A DNA stretch of 10,445 nucleotides from an uncultured Aquimonas sp. GTDB lineage: Bacteria > Pseudomonadota > Gammaproteobacteria > Xanthomonadales > Xanthomonadaceae. The position numbers and the translations under genes are program-made. Position 1 is the first letter of the stretch. Each line of letters begins with the position of its first letter. Shown here in pieces: positions 6,613 to 10,445 of this stretch. The notes beneath the pieces are model-generated. The model was not told where the DNA came from and made no database searches. It worked only from the letters and a program-made list of their open reading frames with translations. Location: positions 1 to 10,445 of the forward strand of contig CAMLOR010000103.1 in the NCBI GenBank assembly GCA_946481615.1, written 5' to 3'.

Positions 6613-6995
6613 CCATCGAACTCGATCACCTGATCGTCCCCTCGCGCGACCGCCGCGCCGCCGCGAAGCAGCTTGCCGATCTGCTCGGTGTGCCCTGGGC
6701 GGAACAGGGCATCGGCCCTTTCTCGCCGGTGTACGTGAGCGACTCGCTCACGCTCGACTTCGACGAAAGCGATGAACCTTTTCCCGTGCTGCACTACTGC
6801 TTCCGCGTCGACGACGCCACCTTCGACACGGTGCTCGCCCGCCTCCGCGGCGCGGGCATTCCCGTACGCAGCCTCCCGCACGCACCCGACGACGGGCAGG
6901 TCAACACCGCGCACGGCGGCCGCATCGTGTACTGGAACCAGCCGGCGGGCCATGTATGGGAACTGCTCACGGAAAGCTACGCGCGCCGGCGCTGA
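6609..6995 (+). CDS. VOC-family (glyoxalase/bleomycin-resistance fold) protein
   Basis: The 128-residue product fits a single vicinal-oxygen-chelate chain made of two beta-alpha-beta3 modules. ELDHLIVPSRD near the start puts a typical first metal ligand at H7. VLHYCFRVDD places H62 at the start of the second module's first strands, and GHVWELLTESY near the C-terminus provides E118. Such proteins usually dimerise to form a metal site and act as isomerases, dioxygenases or resistance binders. Which applies here cannot be told. The start codon overlaps the stop of the FFLEELY gene (ATGA), so both come from one message and this gene probably relies on coupled translation. Confidence 0.85.
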   Translation: MTIELDHLIVPSRDRRAAAKQLADLLGVPWAEQGIGPFSPVYVSDSLTLDFDESDEPFPVLHYCFRVDDATFDTVLARLRGAGIPVRSLPHAPDDGQVNTAHGGRIVYWNQPAGHVWELLTESYARRR

Positions 6996-7379
6996 GCGTT
7001 GTCGCCGTTCAATGCTGCGCATGCCGGCATGCAGTATTTGAGATCGTGCGCGACATCGCGCGACCTTGAATGCGGAAGCGCGAGGTCCGGTTCCAACCCG
7101 AAGCGGGCGTCAATCGCGCAGATGGCCCGCGCACCGCGGGTAGCGAGCAGCGCTTCGAGCACGCACTGTCGAAACGCAGCCAGTCGAGCAACAGCTCATT
7201 CACCGTGACCGCGGCGTCGCCGCGATTGTCGCCCGATCCGCCGACGATGGGCCTTCTGCCGCGCAGGCTCCCAGGCGGGCCGAGGGCGGCGTGAGGGCGC
7301 TGTCGTCGCCCATTGGCCCGTTTTCCACCTAGACTCCGTAAACTTTCGTGACTTTGCTCCATGGGTTGGGGAGTCGCTT
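6996..7379. other. 384-bp intergenic stretch without a convincing gene
   Basis: No reading frame here shows a good start, a recognisable family pattern and sensible composition together. The stretch contains the near-perfect hairpin at 7015-7034, a short stem GCGCGA-ca-TCGCGC, and CCCGCG-cac-CGCGGG (7126-7140). The last 60 bp are more AT-rich (ACCTAGACTCCGTAAACTTT) and probably hold the promoter of the secreted-protein pair. On the minus strand around 7180-7230 one frame reads VTVNELLLDWLRF, which may be a relic of coding sequence, but it is isolated. Confidence 0.55.
7015..7034 (+). terminator. Palindromic hairpin after the VOC gene, possible terminator
   Basis: The perfect 14-bp palindrome GCATGCCGGCATGC (7019-7032) sits inside a longer imperfect stem, CTGC-GCATGCC / GGCATGCAG. 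It lies 20 nt beyond the VOC stop codon and is followed by TATTTG, a short and imperfect T-rich patch. It could end the FFLEELY-VOC transcript. It could equally be a protein-binding palindrome, since the stem has almost no loop. Confidence 0.33.
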
Positions 7380-7655
7380 ATGAGAATCCGGCTGGGAGCG
7401 GGGGCGCTTGCGGCCCTTTGCGGCGTCGCCTTCGCTCAGTCGAGCGGCGGGCCCTATGTGATGCGCAAGGATGTGGTGGCCGATGGCGGCGGTACCGCCG
7501 CGGCCGCTTCCTATCAGGCGACCGTGACGGTCGCGCAACCCGTCGCGGGGCGACAGAGCGGCGGTTCCTACGTGCTGACCGGCGGTTTCCATTCGCCGGC
7601 ATCGACCGGCGGGCGCGTCTTCTGCGACGGATTCGAGGACACGCCATGTCCATGA
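7380..7655 (+). CDS. Small secreted protein with GGFH repeat-type domain and C-terminal VFCDGFE tail
   Basis: The 91-residue product has a Sec signal peptide (MRIRLGAGALAALCGVAFA, cut after residue 19). The mature part is a single module: DVVADGGGTAAAASYQATVT, then VAQPVAGRQSGGSYVLTGGF. This resembles a widespread unnamed secreted module with the pattern GGG..S.G.Y.L.GTIGQP.AG..SGG.Y.L.GGFW. The end, GGRVFCDGFEDTPCP (77-91), carries a DGFE motif and two cysteines (C82, C90). I recall similar (I/V)FxDGFE ends on secreted proteins of Xanthomonadales-type bacteria. GGGGAG 7 nt before the ATG supports the start. The 710-residue secreted protein follows in the same direction after 65 bp, so they probably form an operon. 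No function is known. Confidence 0.75.
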   Translation: MRIRLGAGALAALCGVAFAQSSGGPYVMRKDVVADGGGTAAAASYQATVTVAQPVAGRQSGGSYVLTGGFHSPASTGGRVFCDGFEDTPCP

Positions 7656-7720
7656 CCCGACGGCACCACGATGTTGTTCGGCTTTCAACCTCACCTTTTT
7701 CTGCGCTGGGAGATATGTCC

Positions 7721-9853
7721 GTGAGCCGCATGACCCGAATCCCGTTGTTTGCCGCTCTTCTTGCCGCTCCGCTGTCCGCCATGGCGATCGGCACCGCGCT
7801 GACCTATCAGGGCACTCTGGAAGACGCCGGCAGTCCGGCCAACGGCGCCTACGACCTGCAGTTCACCCTGCTCGATGGCGCCAATGCGGCCGTCGTGGGC
7901 GCGCCGGTCCTGGTCGTGGACAACGTCAACGTGGTCAAGGGCGTGTTCACGGTGCAACTCGACTTCGGCGCCACTGCGTTCACGGGCGCCAACCGTCGCC
8001 TGCTCGTCGGGGTGCGGCCGGGGCCTTCGGCCGCCGCCTTCACACTGCTACTCCCGCCGACGGCTCTCAACCCGAGCCCGTATGCGCAGGTGTCCGAGGC
8101 GGCGGAAATCGCCGCGAGCATCGCCAACAACACGGTCAACAGCGCCAAGATCGTCGATGGCAGCGTGGCCGCGGTCGATGTCAACAGCGCCCAGGTGCAG
8201 CGTCGCATTGCCGCCCCCTGTGCCGCGGGCAATGCGGTACGCGCGGTCAACGCGGACGGCACGGTCGTCTGCCAGGCTGTCGGTGCGGCCAACCTGGCGC
8301 TGCCGTTCGCGGCCACGGTGACCGACCCCGGCACTGTGTTCTCGATCGCCAACAACGGCGACGGCACCTCCCTCGAAGGCGTGAACAACACCACGACTTC
8401 CAACGTCGCGGCGGTGCGCGGCATCGTCTCCTCGACCTCGCCCGGCGGTTTCTCCAGCGCGGTACGCGGCGTCAACAACGGCACCGGCGGCCTGGGCGTG
8501 GGCGTCTATGGTTCGCAGGCCGGCAGCGGCTGGGGCGTCTACGGCGTGACGCCGAACGGGCTGGGCGTATACGGCAATGCCTCGGCCAACGGCATAGGCG
8601 TCTACGCCAACAGCAACACCGGCACCGGGCTGCAGGCGACCAGCAACAACGGCATCCCCGCCAGCTTCTCGATCTTCAACAACGCCAACAACAACAACGT
8701 GGTCGTCGTGAACACGGTTGGCAACGGCACGGCGGTGAACGTGACCAGCACCGGGAACGGGGCGGGCTTGCGCTCGTCCACCGGCCCAGGTTTCGGGGTG
8801 CACGGCATCACCAGCGCCCAGACCAGCGCCGGCGTCGTCGGCGACAACAACGGCGGCGGCGAGGCCGTGGTGGGGCGCACCACCTCCGACATCGCGGGGG
8901 CCGTGGTCGGGCGCAACGACGGCGGCGGTTACGGCGTGCGCGGCTTCATCGCGACCAGCACCGCCGGCACCGCCGTCGGCGTGCTCGGCCAGGTGGGCTT
9001 GAACAACAGCACCGGGCGCGCCGGCCGCTTCGAGAACTTCAACACGACCAACGAGCAGGGCAACACGCTCGAAGTCGAGACCAACGGCAACGGCAACGTC
9101 ACGGACAACGCCCAGGGCAACGCGGCTTCGTTCCTGGTCGACAACACCAACAGCGTGGCGGCCGCGGTGCGCGGCGAGGTCAAGTCGATCTTCGGCAACC
9201 TCGGCACCGCCGGCATCTTCGGCGTCTCCAGCGGCACCGGCGGCTACGCCGGCCTGTTCCACGCCTCCAACGCCTCCGGCACCGGGACGGCCTTGTGGAC
9301 GCGCTCGTCGGGAAGCGGACCGGCCCTGCGCGCCAGCGCCTACGGCACCGGCCAGATCGCGTTGTTCCAGGACGGAGGCACCACGCGTGCACGTATCGAC
9401 CAGACCGGCCGAGGCTTTTTCAACGGTGGCACCCAGGCCAGCGGCGCGGATCTCGCGGAACTCGTCGATACCAGCGGCATCGAGCCGCAGCCCGGCGATG
9501 TGGTGGAGATCGACCCCGACCGACCGAGCCATTTCCGCCTGGCGCAATCGGCCAACAGCGCGCTGGTGGCGGGCGTGATCTCCACCCAGCCCGGCATGCT
9601 GATGAACGCGCCCGGCGCGGATCCGGCGCAGGACGAGCGTGGTCCGGCGCTGGCCCTGTCGGGTCGCATCCCGGTGAAAGCCAGCACCGAGAACGGCCCG
9701 ATCCGGCCGGGCGACATGATGGTCTCGTCCTCGATACCCGGTCGCGCCATGCGGGCCCCGTCGCATCCGGGGCTTGGCACCGTGATCGGCAAGGCGCTGG
9801 AATCGCTCGAAACGGGCGAGGCCTATATCGAAATGCTGGTGATGCTGCGTTGA
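7721..9853 (+). CDS. Secreted repeat protein with tail-fibre-like C-terminal domain
   Basis: The 710-residue product begins with a Sec signal peptide cut after AMA (about residue 22). Next comes a beta-rich N-terminal domain (ALTYQGTLEDAGSPANGAYDL to LNPSPYAQ, about 26-125), of a type common on bacterial surface proteins. A linker (NNTVNSAKIVDGSVAAVDV) and a short cysteine-bounded segment (C167-C184) follow. The long middle (about 200-560) is rich in Gly, Asn, Ala and Thr, with GVYG/VxG repeats suggesting a beta-solenoid. The C-terminal domain opens with GADLAEL (575-581) and contains VAGVISTQPG, GRIPVKAS, GPIRPGDMMVSSSIPGRAM and GTVIGKALE, a pattern found at the ends of many fibre-like proteins. 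GTG at 7721 has GGGAG 8 nt upstream; ATGs at 7715 (too close) and 7646 (extends the signal peptide) are alternatives. An extracellular structural or adhesive role is inferred. Confidence 0.8.
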   Translation: MSRMTRIPLFAALLAAPLSAMAIGTALTYQGTLEDAGSPANGAYDLQFTLLDGANAAVVGAPVLVVDNVNVVKGVFTVQLDFGATAFTGANRRLLVGVRPGPSAAAFTLLLPPTALNPSPYAQVSEAAEIAASIANNTVNSAKIVDGSVAAVDVNSAQVQRRIAAPCAAGNAVRAVNADGTVVCQAVGAANLALPFAATVTDPGTVFSIANNGDGTSLEGVNNTTTSNVAAVRGIVSSTSPGGFSSAVRGVNNGTGGLGVGVYGSQAGSGWGVYGVTPNGLGVYGNASANGIGVYANSNTGTGLQATSNNGIPASFSIFNNANNNNVVVVNTVGNGTAVNVTSTGNGAGLRSSTGPGFGVHGITSAQTSAGVVGDNNGGGEAVVGRTTSDIAGAVVGRNDGGGYGVRGFIATSTAGTAVGVLGQVGLNNSTGRAGRFENFNTTNEQGNTLEVETNGNGNVTDNAQGNAASFLVDNTNSVAAAVRGEVKSIFGNLGTAGIFGVSSGTGGYAGLFHASNASGTGTALWTRSSGSGPALRASAYGTGQIALFQDGGTTRARIDQTGRGFFNGGTQASGADLAELVDTSGIEPQPGDVVEIDPDRPSHFRLAQSANSALVAGVISTQPGMLMNAPGADPAQDERGPALALSGRIPVKASTENGPIRPGDMMVSSSIPGRAMRAPSHPGLGTVIGKALESLETGEAYIEMLVMLR
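8498..8629 (+). repeat. Short in-gene repeats encoding GVYG units
   Basis: Four copies of GGCGT(C/A)TA(T/C)G begin at 8501, 8534, 8564 and 8597, a period of 30-33 bp. They encode successive 10-11-residue units: GVGVYGSQAGS, GWGVYGVTPNG, LGVYGNASANG and IGVYANSNTGT. The regular Gly-Val-Tyr-Gly spacing fits rungs of a beta-solenoid. Looser copies (VVGDNNGGGEA, VVGRTTSDIAG, VVGRNDGGGYG, VRG) occur further on at about 8830-8945. Confidence 0.65.
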
Positions 9854-9858
9854 ACAGA

Positions 9859-10356
9859 TCAACGCGCGGATAGCTCGGCGAGCAGTTCGTCGAGCTGTCC
9901 GAAGGTTTCGTGCGTCGCTTCCTGCGCGCCGGTGCCGGCGGCGTCGAGCGCTTCCTTCGTGGGGTATAGCTCGCTCATGACGAGCAGCGTCCTGCCGTCG
10001 CGCTCTTCCAGCGTCACGGTGGTGATGGAGGCCGCGTCGCCGCTTTCCTCGTTGGTCCAGACGATGCGCTTGTCCGGCACCACCTCGAGATACTTGCCAT
10101 AGAACGCCATCGCGTTCGCGGGATCGTCGCCGAACACCAGGCGGTACGTGCCGCCGGTGCGCACGTCCATCTCGCACGAGCGAAGGGTCATGCCCATGGA
10201 GCGGGGCACCCACCACTTCCTGAACAACTCGGGCTTCGACCACGCTTCGAACACGAGGCGCGCGGGCGCGTCGAACATGCGCGTGACGACGACCTCGCGC
10301 TCCGACGTCTTCTCCACCGTCGTGCGCCGGGATTCACTTTCGTTTCTTGCGACCAC
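9859..10356 (-). CDS. AHSA1/SRPBCC-domain protein
   Basis: The 165-residue product fits the START-like AHSA1 (Aha1 C-terminal) fold. REVVVTRMFDAPARLVFEAW is the typical first strand and helix. ELFRKWWVPRSMGMTLRSCE and DVRTGGTYRLVF are the usual continuation, and ALDAAGTGAQEATHETFGQLDELLAEL is the long C-terminal helix that closes the hydrophobic cavity. The ligand is unknown. GTG at 10356 is chosen because AGGAG lies 7 nt upstream and the start overlaps the upstream regulator gene by 23 bp. A start further upstream at 10392 would extend deep into the regulator gene and add low-complexity residues. It pairs with an ArsR-type regulator, a common arrangement. Its stop is only 5 bp from the stop of the convergent secreted-protein gene. 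Confidence 0.85.
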   Translation of the reverse strand: MVARNESESRRTTVEKTSEREVVVTRMFDAPARLVFEAWSKPELFRKWWVPRSMGMTLRSCEMDVRTGGTYRLVFGDDPANAMAFYGKYLEVVPDKRIVWTNEESGDAASITTVTLEERDGRTLLVMSELYPTKEALDAAGTGAQEATHETFGQLDELLAELSAR

Positions 10357-10445
10357 GGGCCTTCTCCTGCCGTTTGAGTTCATCGATGACACCGTCCAGG
10401 GCTTCGAAGCGCGCGTCCCACACCTGGCGGTAACGCGCGATCCAC
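10334..10445 (-). CDS. ArsR-family HTH regulator, C-terminal end (cut by window edge)
   Basis: Only the last 36 residues and the stop codon are present. They read WIARYRQVWDARFEALDGVI then DELKRQEKARGRKKRK. This matches the end of ArsR-family regulators that precede AHSA1 genes, where a W..(H/R)YR..W..R...L...L.ELK..E pattern and a basic tail are usual. The helix-turn-helix domain lies beyond the window. The gene overlaps the AHSA1 start by 23 bp, and its sequence supplies that gene's ribosome-binding site, so the two are translated as a coupled pair. The identification leans on both the short tail and the partner gene. Confidence 0.7.
   Translation of the reverse strand, partial: WIARYRQVWDARFEALDGVIDELKRQEKARGRKKRK

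Noticed and set aside
7361..7720. Upstream extension of the 710-residue secreted protein to an ATG at 7361, or a -1 frameshift fusion with the small secreted protein
   Set aside because: The extension reads as Arg/Gly-rich shadow sequence over the small gene, while a good signal peptide and ribosome-binding site lie at 7721. The small protein has its own complete ending and no slippery site was seen.
8498..8629. Possible CRISPR or minisatellite from the 30-33-bp periodic repeats
   Set aside because: The repeats are short, imperfect and in frame within a coding sequence, encoding GVYG units. There are no constant repeats with unique spacers.
8048..10243. 731-codon minus-strand open frame opposite the secreted repeat protein
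   Set aside because: Antisense of a Gly/Asn/Ala-rich repeat gene; its Val/Gly/Ala/His-rich product follows directly from that composition.
9859..10392. AHSA1 start at 10392
   Set aside because: It would overlap the regulator gene by 59 bp and add a low-complexity N-terminus. GTG at 10356 has a well-placed AGGAG.

Overview
The window is high-GC DNA (roughly two thirds G+C, judged by eye) from a proteobacterium. A gammaproteobacterium of the Xanthomonadales/Lysobacterales or a neighbouring order fits best. The clues are a close relative of the Marinobacter-type two-domain fatty acyl-CoA reductase, a phasin with a Lys/Ala/Pro tail, a FFLEELY-motif protein, and a small secreted protein ending in a 'VFCDGFE' tail of a kind I recall from that group. 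These are recollections from reading, not search results.

Layout. (1) 1-595, minus: N-terminal part of a Tat-exported PhoX-type phosphatase, cut by the window edge; it starts at GTG. (2) 742-2733, plus: fused two-domain fatty acyl-CoA reductase (fatty alcohol formation). (3) 2797-3777, minus: two-TM membrane protein with an Mrr-like nuclease domain between the membrane segments. It converges on the reductase, and a small hairpin lies between the two genes. (4) 3904-4452, minus: phasin. (5) 4530-5777, minus: patatin-like lipid acyl hydrolase. (6) 5878-6612 and 6609-6995, plus: FFLEELY-motif protein translationally coupled (ATGA) to a VOC-fold protein. (7) 6996-7379: 384 bp with no convincing gene, containing palindromes. 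(8) 7380-7655 and 7721-9853, plus: two secreted proteins, one small with a GGFH/DGFE C-terminus and one a 710-residue repeat protein with a tail-fibre-like C-terminal domain. (9) 9859-10356 and 10334-10445, minus: AHSA1/SRPBCC protein overlapping the 3' end of an ArsR-family regulator that is cut by the window edge.

How the genes may work together. The fatty acyl-CoA reductase, phasin and patatin-like hydrolase make a plausible neutral-lipid theme: fatty alcohol for wax esters, a granule-coat protein, and an acyl hydrolase. They are not one operon, and no wax ester synthase or PHA synthase is visible, so this is inference. The two secreted proteins look like a co-transcribed surface pair. The ArsR/AHSA1 pair is a common two-gene arrangement.

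I found no RNA genes, CRISPR array, insertion sequence or recognisable defence island. The least explained items are the membrane-tethered Mrr-like protein, the secreted pair with its DGFE tail, and the shared GCCTAG/CTAGGC motifs upstream of the reductase and phasin genes.
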